Of a DNA stretch of 64,000 bases, positions 10,050-18,343 are shown piece by piece. Location: positions 1-64,000 of the forward strand of contig JAQWSK010000005.1 in NCBI GenBank assembly GCA_029243245.1, in the 5' to 3' direction. Made by a program: the position numbers and the translations under genes. This DNA is from Flavobacteriaceae bacterium. Lineage in GTDB: Bacteria; Bacteroidota; Bacteroidia; Flavobacteriales; Flavobacteriaceae. The notes beneath the pieces were generated by a model. The model ran no database searches and was not told where the DNA came from. It was given only the letters and a program-made list of their open reading frames with translations. How positions within the stretch are numbered: position 1 is the stretch's first letter; each line of letters begins with the position of its first letter.

Positions 10050-10057
10050 CAAATATA
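10050..10057 (-). promoter_or_regulatory. Possible Bacteroidota -7 box for the T9SS adhesin operon
   Basis: The minus strand reads TATATTTG, matching the TAnnTTTG -7 element, about 104 bases before the ATG at 9946. No clear TTG -33 element is seen at the expected spacing, so this is tentative. Confidence 0.35.
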
Positions 10058-10139
10058 AATTATTTTGTGAAATTTTATAAAAAATCATTTTTTCAATTTG
10101 TCAATAATTTTATAACTGATAATTTAGCCAAAAAATACT

Positions 10140-10994
10140 ATGAAACGAATTACTCTTGTCATGAACTGTCCTGATCAAAAGGGAATTATTGCTGCAGTAA
10201 CGAACTACATCCATGACAACAATGGAAACATCGTATACATAGACCAATACGTTGATCGAGTAAATACTATATTCTTTATGCGTGTAGAATTCGAAATCTT
10301 TATAGAAGAACATAGTCTCGAAAACTTTAAGACCGATTTCAATCAATCAATAGGAGATCCCTATCAACTAAAAACAGATATTTATCTAAATGATCAATTA
10401 CCAAAAATGGCTCTTTTTGTTTCAAAATACGATCATTGTTTATATGACATTTTATCTCGTTATCAATCTAGGGAACTAAAAGTTAAAATTCCATTTATTC
10501 TAAGTAATCATAAAGATTTGATGAGTATTGCTGAACGTTTTGACATACCTTTTTATCATATTCCAGTAACAAAAGAAACTAAAAAAGAGGCGGAGCAAGA
10601 ACAACTTAAATTATTGAAGAAACAAAATGTAGACTTTATCGTTCTAGCTCGTTACATGCAAATCATTTCTTCAGAACTGATTCAGTATTATCCCAATAAA
10701 ATAATTAATATCCACCACTCCTTCTTGCCTGCATTTCCAGGAGCAAAACCTTATCATTCTGCTTATGATCGAGGGGTTAAAATTATTGGTGCTACAAGCC
10801 ATTATGTTACTGAAGAACTTGATGCAGGTCCAATTATAGAACAAAACACTACTCATGTCTCACATCTGAATTCAATTGATGATTTTATTTCAAAAGGCAG
10901 AGATTTGGAGAGAGTTGTTTTATCCAAAGCATTACAACTCCATGTGGCTCGAAAGGTTATGGTATATCAAAATAAAACCGTGATTTTCTCCTAA
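10140..10994 (+). CDS. purU: Formyltetrahydrofolate deformylase
   Basis: The 284-residue protein hydrolyses 10-formyltetrahydrofolate to formate and tetrahydrofolate, balancing one-carbon pools and feeding formate to PurT (family knowledge). The N-terminal ACT domain (MNCPDQKGIIAAVTNYI, residues 8-24) is followed by a formyltransferase fold with the catalytic triad Asn190, His192 and Asp228 in the NIHHSFLPAFPG and ELDAGPIIEQ motifs. Length is normal for PurU (about 280). It is a single gene; no glycine-cleavage or purine gene is adjacent. Confidence 0.95.
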   Translation: MKRITLVMNCPDQKGIIAAVTNYIHDNNGNIVYIDQYVDRVNTIFFMRVEFEIFIEEHSLENFKTDFNQSIGDPYQLKTDIYLNDQLPKMALFVSKYDHCLYDILSRYQSRELKVKIPFILSNHKDLMSIAERFDIPFYHIPVTKETKKEAEQEQLKLLKKQNVDFIVLARYMQIISSELIQYYPNKIINIHHSFLPAFPGAKPYHSAYDRGVKIIGATSHYVTEELDAGPIIEQNTTHVSHLNSIDDFISKGRDLERVVLSKALQLHVARKVMVYQNKTVIFS

Positions 10995-11179
10995 ATACTT
11001 GAGTGTTTATAGTTTAATATAAAATTAACACATTTAAGTAATTTATATACATAAAGGTTTCAAAGGGTTTTTTTATTTTGAACACAGCTTAAAATAGTTG
11101 TGGGATCCACTTCAAAGAAATTTCCTATTATGATGTAAATTAATAACATATATGATTTTTAAAAATAAACAGTGTTTTC

Positions 11180-11187
11180 TATATTTG
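11180..11187 (+). promoter_or_regulatory. Bacteroidota -7 promoter box
   Basis: TATATTTG fits the TAnnTTTG consensus and lies 26 bp before the ATG of the NTF2-like lipoprotein gene. The -33 region is only AT-rich without a clear TTG. Confidence 0.5.
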
Positions 11188-11213
11188 GACTTAATTCATA
11201 AATTAAATTAAAA

Positions 11214-11771
11214 ATGAAAAATTTTATAGCATTGATATTAATAGGATCTATTCTTATATCATGTCAATTCGGAGATAGTACAACAACTCAAACTCCACCA
11301 CCTGTGCCATCACCGCCTGAAGTACCAGCTCTAGTTATAGGTTATGACGTATCAGATGAAGGAGAAAAAAGAACATTAGTAGCTGGATCAATGACTAATG
11401 TTGAAGTTTGGGAAAAATATATTAAAGCTCATAACGAAAGAGATCTTGAGGCCATTATGGGCATGAATTCTGATAACTTTACAGCTAGAGGTCCTAGAGG
11501 AGAATATATTGAAGGGTCTGAAGCACATAAAGAATTTTTAACCCAATGGTTTGAAGAAAATTCACCAAAATGGACATCAAAATACTTTATAGCAAACGAT
11601 CTAACGACAAAAGAGGGAGAATTAAGACAGTGGGTTACTTCTGGGCATGATTTGACATTAAATGTTGAGGGTAAGGAAGTGATTGTTTTTCAAATTCATG
11701 ATGCTTTAATAGCCGATGGTAAAGTTCAAACCTTTAGTGTGCATGAGAGAGTTAAAGGCGAAAATGAATAA
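11214..11771 (+). CDS. NTF2/SnoaL-like lipoprotein of unknown function
   Basis: The 185-residue product has a signal peptide with lipobox LISC (Cys17), then a proline-rich linker (TPPPVPSPPEVPAL, about residues 27-40). The rest resembles the SnoaL/NTF2 cone fold: VEVWEKYIKAHNERDLEAIMGM is the typical opening helix, and curved strands follow (DLTLNVEGKEVIVFQIH). Such domains can bind small ligands or catalyse isomerisations, but no catalytic residue can be assigned. A palindromic terminator follows at 11781. Cotranscription with the next gene is possible only by read-through. Confidence 0.7.
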   Translation: MKNFIALILIGSILISCQFGDSTTTQTPPPVPSPPEVPALVIGYDVSDEGEKRTLVAGSMTNVEVWEKYIKAHNERDLEAIMGMNSDNFTARGPRGEYIEGSEAHKEFLTQWFEENSPKWTSKYFIANDLTTKEGELRQWVTSGHDLTLNVEGKEVIVFQIHDALIADGKVQTFSVHERVKGENE

Positions 11772-11780
11772 TTATTTTAA

Positions 11781-11816
11781 TTAAAGAATACCCAATAATT
11801 ATTGGGTATTCTTTAA
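11781..11816. terminator. Perfect 36-bp palindrome, probable terminator
   Basis: Bases 11781-11798 are the exact reverse complement of 11799-11816. The RNA would form a hairpin with a long stem closed by a small AT loop. It begins 9 bp after the lipoprotein stop codon and ends 25 bp before the next ATG. A T tract is present only as part of the arms (CTTTAATT), so it may slow rather than fully stop transcription. Confidence 0.65.
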
Positions 11817-11841
11817 TTCACAAAAAGACTCAAGAGAATTA

Positions 11842-12402
11842 ATGATTAATCGGCTAATTATTTTATCAGTATTATTTGGTTTAATAACATCTTGTAAGGC
11901 CAAGGTTAATTCAGACACAAAAAACAAGAGCGCGACATTTTATTTAATTCGCCATGCTGAGAAAGACAGAAGTGATCCAGACGAACAAAATCCAAATTTA
12001 ACAACAAAGGGAATGAATCGGGCGAAACACTGGGCTTTATATTTTGACAGTATTCCATTAAACGCTATTTATACGACATCTTACAATAGAACTAAACAAA
12101 CTATTGCTTTTGTTTCCAATATAAAAAAAATTAAACCTCAAATATACTCACCAAACAAAATAAACATTCAAGAATTTGTCAAAAGTAATTATGGGAAAAA
12201 TGTTTTGATTTCGGGTCACAGTAATACAACCCCTGAAATGGTAAATAAATTAATTAATGAGCAGAAGTTTTCCCAAATGCTTGATTCAGATAATGAAAGT
12301 TTATTTATTGTAAAAATTATTGATTCTGATATTAATGTTGAGGTTAGATCAGTTCCTCTAAGTCCCGTCCAGATCCCAACAATAAAAGTTAAACCTTTAT
12401 AA
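11842..12402 (+). CDS. Histidine phosphatase-family lipoprotein (SixA/PGAM-like)
   Basis: The 186-residue protein has a signal peptide and lipobox ending at Cys18 (LITSC). The catalytic RHAEK motif is present (Arg37, His38), along with the later SGHS motif (His126) and TTSYNRTKQT, which provides the second arginine of the histidine phosphatase pocket. The size matches SixA-like small members. The lipobox implies a periplasmic or outer-membrane location, where it could dephosphorylate sugar or small-molecule phosphates; the substrate is unknown. Confidence 0.82.
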   Translation: MINRLIILSVLFGLITSCKAKVNSDTKNKSATFYLIRHAEKDRSDPDEQNPNLTTKGMNRAKHWALYFDSIPLNAIYTTSYNRTKQTIAFVSNIKKIKPQIYSPNKINIQEFVKSNYGKNVLISGHSNTTPEMVNKLINEQKFSQMLDSDNESLFIVKIIDSDINVEVRSVPLSPVQIPTIKVKPL

Positions 12403-12457
12403 TTCATTAGATTATGAGGGTTTTTTAGTTAAGGTTAGACATATAGTCGGTATATTT

Positions 12458-12676
12458 CTACTTATTTTCCATTTCTAAGAGTAAGTATGAAAGTTCAATT
12501 GATAAATTCCGCATCTCATCTCTAGAGTTCATATTATTTACTATAGTTGCAACTAATACTTTCTTATCAAAAAAGATTTTCTTAGTTACAAATAACCTAA
12601 TGGTTCAATTCCCTTTAATTTATAAATTCTATCACCTATCTTTCTGTCTTTATTGCTCTTTGTTAAATATCTTTTT
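12458..12676 (-). pseudogene. Frameshifted C-terminal gene remnant
   Basis: On the minus strand two protein-like stretches sit in different frames. The first (about 12676 down to a stop at 12586) includes GDRIYKLKGIEPLGYL. The second (12601 down to a stop at 12458) includes VTKKIFFDKKVLVATIVNN followed by RDEMRNLSIELSYLLLEMENK-type helix residues. Joined near 12588 they read as one continuous C-terminus with alternating strands and a final helix. By eye this recalls the C-terminal strands of serine hydrolases of the beta-lactamase family, but that is weak. No start codon or catalytic motif remains, and the upstream end runs into the fucosidase gene, so it looks like a leftover truncated by an insertion or deletion. 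Confidence 0.4.
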
Positions 12677-12679
12677 GTT

Positions 12680-14026
12680 TTATTTAAGTACCAAAGTGAC
12701 AATAGTGTCTATTGAATCTCTTTTTTTGTCTTCTAACTCAACAATTAATAAGTTATTTTTATTTGAATACTTAACATTGGCATCACTATCAAAATATTTT
12801 AAACTCTTCACTTTTTCATAAAAACTTTCAAACCTAAAAATATTTTTATCAGAATTAATAAAATGTAAAAAAATCTTATTTTCTAATTGAGTAGAGACAA
12901 CACCCTCTCTTGGTTGAATTGGCCCTTGTTTAGTTTTATATATTGTTTCCCCATATTTAGATAACCAATTTCCTATATCTTTTAAAGACTCTTTATGTTT
13001 TGGTTGAATTTGTCCATTAGGCATTGGTCCGACATTAAGTAATAGATTACTTCCATAACCTGCAGATTTAATTAGATATTGAATTAATTCTTTACTTGAT
13101 TTATGATTTCGATCTCTTAAGTTAAACCCCCATGAACCATTAATAGTTTCACAAATTTCTTTAGGCAATTCACCTATATCTTCTGAAGAAGACCCCCAAC
13201 CAGTTGTATTATTTCCAGGTAAATCTCTTTCAAACATTTGAAAATCTTCACCAGGAATAGGTGCCAAATGATGATTATTTCCAATTAGACAACTAGGTTG
13301 CAGTTTATGAATTAAGTCATAAATCTCAGAATAATTCCAATCAACCATATCTTTTCCCCATTTTTTTGTTTTGGAATTAAACTCTTTTTGATCCCAGTGA
13401 CCATCAAACCAAATTCCACCAACAGGCCCATATTGAGTTAGTAATTCAGTAAGTTGAGCCTTCATAAATGAAATGTAGTTTTTCCAATCACCTTCTTTTC
13501 TTCCATCAATTTCATTTCCAGTTCTACCTCTTGGAAAATAGTCATCATGATGCCAATCTAAAGTAGAATAATAAAAAAATATTTTAATTCCTTGCTTATG
13601 ACATTCATCAGCTAAAAGCTTCAAAACATCTTTTTTATAAGGAGTTGCATCAACAATGTTATAATTGTTTTGTTTTGTTTTAAACATTGAAAAACCATCA
13701 TGATGACGACTAGTAATAGTAATGTATTTCACACCGGCATCCTTAGCCATCTGAACCCATTTTTTAGGACTAAAATCAATTGGATTAAAAAAACTAGGTA
13801 ATTTCTCATATTCTTGAATTGAAAGTTTTTGTTGGTTCATTACCCACTCGCCATCCCCTAAAACACTATAAACCCCCCAATGAATAAATAGACCAAAACG
13901 AGCCTCTTCAAACCATTTTCTAGCATTTAAATTTTCATTTGTTGCATTATAAATATTTTGAGAATAAGTTGAAGTAGAGATTAAAAAAATAAAAAATATA
14001 TTTTTAATGAATTTATAATTTAACAT
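12680..14026 (-). CDS. GH29 alpha-L-fucosidase, secreted
   Basis: The 448-residue protein has a signal peptide (cleavage near TSTYSQ, about residue 23) and then the GH29 catalytic barrel. Landmarks are WFEEARFGLFIHWGVYS (38-54), HHDGF (108-112), FFYYSTLDWHHDDY (150-163) and GGIWFDGHWD (203-212), in which Asp208 is the expected nucleophile. It removes alpha-L-fucose from glycans with retention of configuration (family knowledge); the linkage cannot be read. It lies near four sulfatases, which suggests a sulfated fucose-containing glycan. A C-terminal beta-sandwich of about 90 residues follows. The ATG at 14026 directly precedes the signal peptide. Confidence 0.93.
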   Translation of the reverse strand: MLNYKFIKNIFFIFLISTSTYSQNIYNATNENLNARKWFEEARFGLFIHWGVYSVLGDGEWVMNQQKLSIQEYEKLPSFFNPIDFSPKKWVQMAKDAGVKYITITSRHHDGFSMFKTKQNNYNIVDATPYKKDVLKLLADECHKQGIKIFFYYSTLDWHHDDYFPRGRTGNEIDGRKEGDWKNYISFMKAQLTELLTQYGPVGGIWFDGHWDQKEFNSKTKKWGKDMVDWNYSEIYDLIHKLQPSCLIGNNHHLAPIPGEDFQMFERDLPGNNTTGWGSSSEDIGELPKEICETINGSWGFNLRDRNHKSSKELIQYLIKSAGYGSNLLLNVGPMPNGQIQPKHKESLKDIGNWLSKYGETIYKTKQGPIQPREGVVSTQLENKIFLHFINSDKNIFRFESFYEKVKSLKYFDSDANVKYSNKNNLLIVELEDKKRDSIDTIVTLVLK

Positions 14027-14179
14027 ATAAATAATGTTTAAAAGTGAAAATAGTAAAACTAAATTTAACTTAAATTAAAAAATATTAAATTATAGAATTT
14101 TATTTTAAGTTGTATTATAGTAATTTAATTTTCATTATATAATTATTATATATATTTCTTTAACCACTAAGTAAAATTA

Positions 14180-15124
14180 ATGAAAAGAGTCTTAAGTAAT
14201 ATACTTCGAAGAAGTCTTGGATATCTTCCTTTCGTATTTTGCTTCGTTCTTCTTATGTATACATCTTCATTTAAGGAGTTTACAGCTTGGAATGGTTTCA
14301 CCCAGACACTACTTTTTTTATTTGTAGTTTGTATTCCAGCATACTATACAAAGCGGATGTCATATGTTGATATTGCCTGGCCTTGGGGACTTGTTTTGAT
14401 ATCAGTTTTAATATTAATTTTTGGGGAAGGTTATTGGTTAAGAACCTACTGCATTGCGGGGATGTATTTCTTTTCAGGATTGAGAATGGGGATAGGGGCA
14501 CTAATATTATTTAAAAAGGGACATTTGGATTCGGAACTTTCGAGATATAAGTTTCAAAGAAAACGATGGAAAAAATTAGGATACAAAAACGGAAATAGTT
14601 CGCTTCAATATGAAATAATGATTCAATGTTTTGCCAACATAACTTTTTTGGCTATACCTGCAATGCTTCAAGCATTTAATATGAAAGAGAATATAGCTCC
14701 TCTTGAATTGTTAGGATATATCATGTGGAGTTTATTTTTTATAATGGAGCATATAGCAGACCTTCAAAAACAAAATTTTTTAAAGAAATGTTTTTTACAA
14801 AATAAGAAAAGACAAGTTTGTAATGTTGGCTTATGGAAGTATAGTCGTCATCCTAATTATTTTGCCGAGTGGATGGTTTGGAATGCACTTATTTTATCTT
14901 CAGTGCCCTCTTTATTGTATCTCTTGCCTTATGAAGAATCTTTATTATGGATAGGATTGTTAGCTTCTCTAATCTATATTTCTCGAATTATGTATACTAC
15001 CCTTGTTTATTATACAGGGGCAATACCTTCAGAATATTACTCTTTAAAGAAAAGGCCCGACTACAAAAAACATCAAGAAACCACTAATATGTTTTTTCCG
15101 GGAATACCCAAGAAGCATTTTTAG
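14180..15124 (+). CDS. DUF1295 (steroid 5-alpha-reductase-like) membrane protein
   Basis: The 314-residue integral membrane protein has about seven hydrophobic segments. The C-terminal signature is present: VGLWKYSRHPNYFAEWMVW (about residues 215-233), then EYYSLKKRPDYKKHQETT near the end. DUF1295 proteins share the fold of steroid 5-alpha-reductases and isoprenylcysteine methyltransferases, whose conserved histidine-asparagine region binds the nicotinamide or methyl-donor cofactor. The substrate in bacteria is unknown. It is flanked by divergent GH29 and convergent sulfatase genes and shows no operon partner. Confidence 0.82.
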   Translation: MKRVLSNILRRSLGYLPFVFCFVLLMYTSSFKEFTAWNGFTQTLLFLFVVCIPAYYTKRMSYVDIAWPWGLVLISVLILIFGEGYWLRTYCIAGMYFFSGLRMGIGALILFKKGHLDSELSRYKFQRKRWKKLGYKNGNSSLQYEIMIQCFANITFLAIPAMLQAFNMKENIAPLELLGYIMWSLFFIMEHIADLQKQNFLKKCFLQNKKRQVCNVGLWKYSRHPNYFAEWMVWNALILSSVPSLLYLLPYEESLLWIGLLASLIYISRIMYTTLVYYTGAIPSEYYSLKKRPDYKKHQETTNMFFPGIPKKHF

Positions 15125-15151
15125 CAAGCTAGTCTTGTGTATGAGTACAAA

Positions 15152-16771
15152 TTAATAAATAAAGCTTTTATCTAATTCTTCAGAATCTTTATATTTAATT
15201 CTCATTTCTTTCAATTCTTGAGTTAATTTTTCAACAACATCTTTATATTCAGAATTTTTATATACATTATTTATTTCATTAGGGTCTTTTAAACGATCAT
15301 ATAATTCCCATTCATCTATATCATAATAAAAATGAGTTAATTTGAACTCCTTAGTTACAATTCCATAATGCCTCTTAGCCATATGAACAGATGGATATTC
15401 ATAGTAATGATAATAAACTGCATTCCTATTCCATTTCTCAGAATCTTCTTTTAATAATGGGATAAGGCTTTCACCTTGCATATCATTTGGAGCCTCAATC
15501 ATGGCTGCTTCTAAAAATGTTTGAGCAAAATCTAAATTTTGAACCATTTCCTCACTAGTTGTTCCTGGTTTAATAACATTTGGCCATTTAATCATTAATG
15601 GTGTTTTAAAGGATTCATCATAAATAAATCTTTTATCAAACCATCCATGTTCACCAAGATAAAATCCTTGATCAGAGGTATATACTACTATCGTATTTTT
15701 ATCTAAACCAGACTCTTCTAGATAATTCAATACACGCCCAACATTATCATCAACGGATGAAATAGTTGCTAAATAATCTTGCATATATCTTTGAAATTTC
15801 CATTTCATTTTTGCTTTGTTATTCATTTTTGGCCAATTCGCCTTAAAGTCCTTACTGATCTTATCTAAAGTAATATCATATTTTTTCTTTTGCTTTTCAT
15901 TAGCTCTCCCAAAAGGACCATTAAATCCTTTTGCAGTTGGACGCATTAAAGTTCCGTCACCTTTAACATATACTATCTCAGGCTCTATTTTACCCATTTC
16001 TTCTATGGTTGATGGTCTAACTTTACTATCATGCATATATTGCATATGAGTTAGAATATTCATTTCTGCTGTTTTTGCGGCGGTTCCTCTTCCAGTGTAA
16101 TCATCAAACAAGGTTTCAGGTTCTGGAAATTCCTTTTCATAAAACTCAGCAAACTTCTCTGGACTGGGCCACCAAGCTCTATGAGGGGCCTTGTGTAAGT
16201 ACATCATCAAAAATGGCTTGGTTTTATCTCTTTTGGTTTTAAACCAATTTAAAGTTAAATCAGTAATTATATCTGTAACATAGCCAGTAATGATTGTGTC
16301 TTTATCCTTTCCTATAAATCTAGGGTTAATATAGTCTCCCTGACCAGGAAGTATTAAAAAGTCATCCACTCCTTTTGGATTGTTTCCAAAATGAAGCTTG
16401 CCAAACATAGCTGTCTGATATCCAGCTTTCTGAAAAAGTTGAGGGAAAGTAGTTTGTGAATCATCAAATTTAGCATGATTATCAATCTTACCATTTAGAT
16501 GACTATGTTTTCCCGTTAGTATTACTGCTCTTGAAGGAGCACATATAGAATTTGTTACACATGCATTATTAAAGAGCATACCTTCATTTGCAATTTTATC
16601 AATATTAGGTGTTTGTATCAATCGATCATCATATGCACTTATTGCTTGATATGCATGATCATCAGACATTATAAATAATATATTAGGTTTTGTTTTAGTT
16701 TCGGAACTTCTAGAACAACCTAGAATACAAACTACGATAAATAGTAATAATAATGGATTATATTTTTTCAA
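15152..16771 (-). CDS. Type I sulfatase lipoprotein (GlcNAc-6-sulfatase-like)
   Basis: The 539-residue sulfatase has a signal peptide with lipobox ILGC (Cys19). The FGE recognition motif CAPSR (Cys77-Arg81), followed by AVILTGK, marks the cysteine converted to formylglycine; metal ligands Asp37-Asp38 (SDDH) and the later TSDQGFYLGEHGW block are intact. The FDDYTGRGTAAKTAEMNI segment resembles sulfatases often labelled mucin-desulfating or N-acetylglucosamine-6-sulfatase, so 6-O-sulfated hexosamine is a reasonable guess. It lies 12 bp downstream of the next sulfatase and belongs to a two-gene operon. Confidence 0.9.
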   Translation of the reverse strand: MKKYNPLLLLFIVVCILGCSRSSETKTKPNILFIMSDDHAYQAISAYDDRLIQTPNIDKIANEGMLFNNACVTNSICAPSRAVILTGKHSHLNGKIDNHAKFDDSQTTFPQLFQKAGYQTAMFGKLHFGNNPKGVDDFLILPGQGDYINPRFIGKDKDTIITGYVTDIITDLTLNWFKTKRDKTKPFLMMYLHKAPHRAWWPSPEKFAEFYEKEFPEPETLFDDYTGRGTAAKTAEMNILTHMQYMHDSKVRPSTIEEMGKIEPEIVYVKGDGTLMRPTAKGFNGPFGRANEKQKKKYDITLDKISKDFKANWPKMNNKAKMKWKFQRYMQDYLATISSVDDNVGRVLNYLEESGLDKNTIVVYTSDQGFYLGEHGWFDKRFIYDESFKTPLMIKWPNVIKPGTTSEEMVQNLDFAQTFLEAAMIEAPNDMQGESLIPLLKEDSEKWNRNAVYYHYYEYPSVHMAKRHYGIVTKEFKLTHFYYDIDEWELYDRLKDPNEINNVYKNSEYKDVVEKLTQELKEMRIKYKDSEELDKSFIY

Positions 16772-16783
16772 CTTTTTGATTGT

Positions 16784-18196
16784 TTAATTTATAAAATTAG
16801 GATTTATTGAAACTTTATTTGCATTTGTTTCGTTCATTAAATCATTTAATTTTTTTAATAAAATTTCTTTTTTGTCTTTAAACACTGATGATAAATCATT
16901 TAATTCACCTGGATCCTTATTTAAATTAAATAATTCAGCCTTATTAGACTCATAATGAAGAATTAATTTCCAATCACCTGATCGGATAGATGAGCCTGGT
17001 TTCCATAAGCTCCCATGATAATGTGGAAAATGCCAATAAATATCTTCTCTATTAATTTTAGATTGTTCTTTTATTGTTGGCATTAAACTTATACCGTCAA
17101 TATTTATATCGTTTTTAATTCCAGCAAAATCTACAATAGTTGGAAATAAATCATAAGAAACCGTTAAGTCTTTAATTTTTTTAGTTTTAGTATTCCCCGG
17201 CACCTTAATTAGCTGAGGAATTCTTACCCCTCCTTCATAAAGCCATCCTTTCCCTGCTCTTAATGGATATACTGAAGTTGGTGCAATTCTATTTACTGTT
17301 GACAATCCACCATTATCGGATGTAAAGATTATAAGTGAATTTTCATACAAACCATAATCTTTGAGTTTTTTAATAAGTTTTCCTACATTTTCATCAATAG
17401 CGTAGACCATAGAAGCATATTTTGCATTAGTTTGATTTAATCTAGTTATTGCTTGTCCTTCTTTTTTGGTTCTAACTATGTTATCATCCATTTTAGATAA
17501 TTTTTCATTAAAATAATCTATATGTTTCAAATTCGCTTGAATGGGAGTATGGATATTATAAAAAGAAAGAAACAGAGCAAATGGTTTATTTTTATCATGA
17601 TTTTTAATTAAACTTATTGATTCATTTGTTAATCTATCGGTAAGATATTCACCTTCTGGACCGTCACTCAATTTAGGATTTTTATATGGTGAATAATATC
17701 CTCCCATTGGGCTTCCCTTTTCAAAACCTCCAACATTTATATCAAACCCATTATCTTCTGGATAAAAACCCTCAGACCCTAAATGCCATTTACCTGCATA
17801 AAAAGTTTTATATCCATATTCTTTTAACTTTTCAGCAATGGTAATTTCTTTTAATGGAAGCTCATGTAAGTCTTGTGGCCCTAAAAGAGGTTTGTTTTTT
17901 GGATCAATTCCTGGAATCCAATCTGTTATATTTACTCGTGCAGGATGTTTTCCTGTCATAATAGAAGCTCTAGTTGGAGAACAAACTGGACTTGCAGCAT
18001 ATGCATTTGTAAATTTAAAGCTGTCATTAGATAAACTATCAATATTTGGAGTTTCATAAAATGTACTTCCAGAATATCCTAAATCATTCCACCCTAAGTC
18101 ATCTACTAATATCAAAATTATATTAGGCCTTGTGTTTTTTGAATTACAACTTATTAAAATTAAAAAGACAAAAATAAATTTAAAAATTTGATTCAT
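16784..18196 (-). CDS. Type I sulfatase lipoprotein (arylsulfatase-like)
   Basis: The 470-residue sulfatase has lipobox LISC (Cys17), metal ligands Asp32-Asp33 (VDDLGWND) and the formylglycine motif CSPTR (Cys72-Arg76) followed by ASIMTGKHPAR. The GYSGSTFYETPNID and FTSDNGGL blocks fit arylsulfatase A-type enzymes that act on galactose or N-acetylgalactosamine sulfate esters (family tendency only). It is the first gene of a minus-strand pair with the 15152-16771 sulfatase and diverges from the sulfatase starting at 18344 across a 147-bp AT-rich gap. Confidence 0.9.
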   Translation of the reverse strand: MNQIFKFIFVFLILISCNSKNTRPNIILILVDDLGWNDLGYSGSTFYETPNIDSLSNDSFKFTNAYAASPVCSPTRASIMTGKHPARVNITDWIPGIDPKNKPLLGPQDLHELPLKEITIAEKLKEYGYKTFYAGKWHLGSEGFYPEDNGFDINVGGFEKGSPMGGYYSPYKNPKLSDGPEGEYLTDRLTNESISLIKNHDKNKPFALFLSFYNIHTPIQANLKHIDYFNEKLSKMDDNIVRTKKEGQAITRLNQTNAKYASMVYAIDENVGKLIKKLKDYGLYENSLIIFTSDNGGLSTVNRIAPTSVYPLRAGKGWLYEGGVRIPQLIKVPGNTKTKKIKDLTVSYDLFPTIVDFAGIKNDINIDGISLMPTIKEQSKINREDIYWHFPHYHGSLWKPGSSIRSGDWKLILHYESNKAELFNLNKDPGELNDLSSVFKDKKEILLKKLNDLMNETNANKVSINPNFIN

Positions 18197-18343
18197 TATT
18201 TAGTGAATTAACTTAATTTATTCTAAAATTGAATATTTTAAAAGTTCAATATAAATATTATTTAATTTAATTAAAATAGATGGGTTTGAACATAGATGTA
18301 GTAATTATATTGGGAATACAATCCATTAATCTAAAAAGTAATT

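Noticed and set aside
12600-12821. Plus-strand 73-codon open frame beginning ATG at 12600
   Set aside because: It overlaps the C-terminus of the GH29 gene in antisense and the gene remnant; its translation is low-complexity Phe/Leu/Ser and has no start signal.
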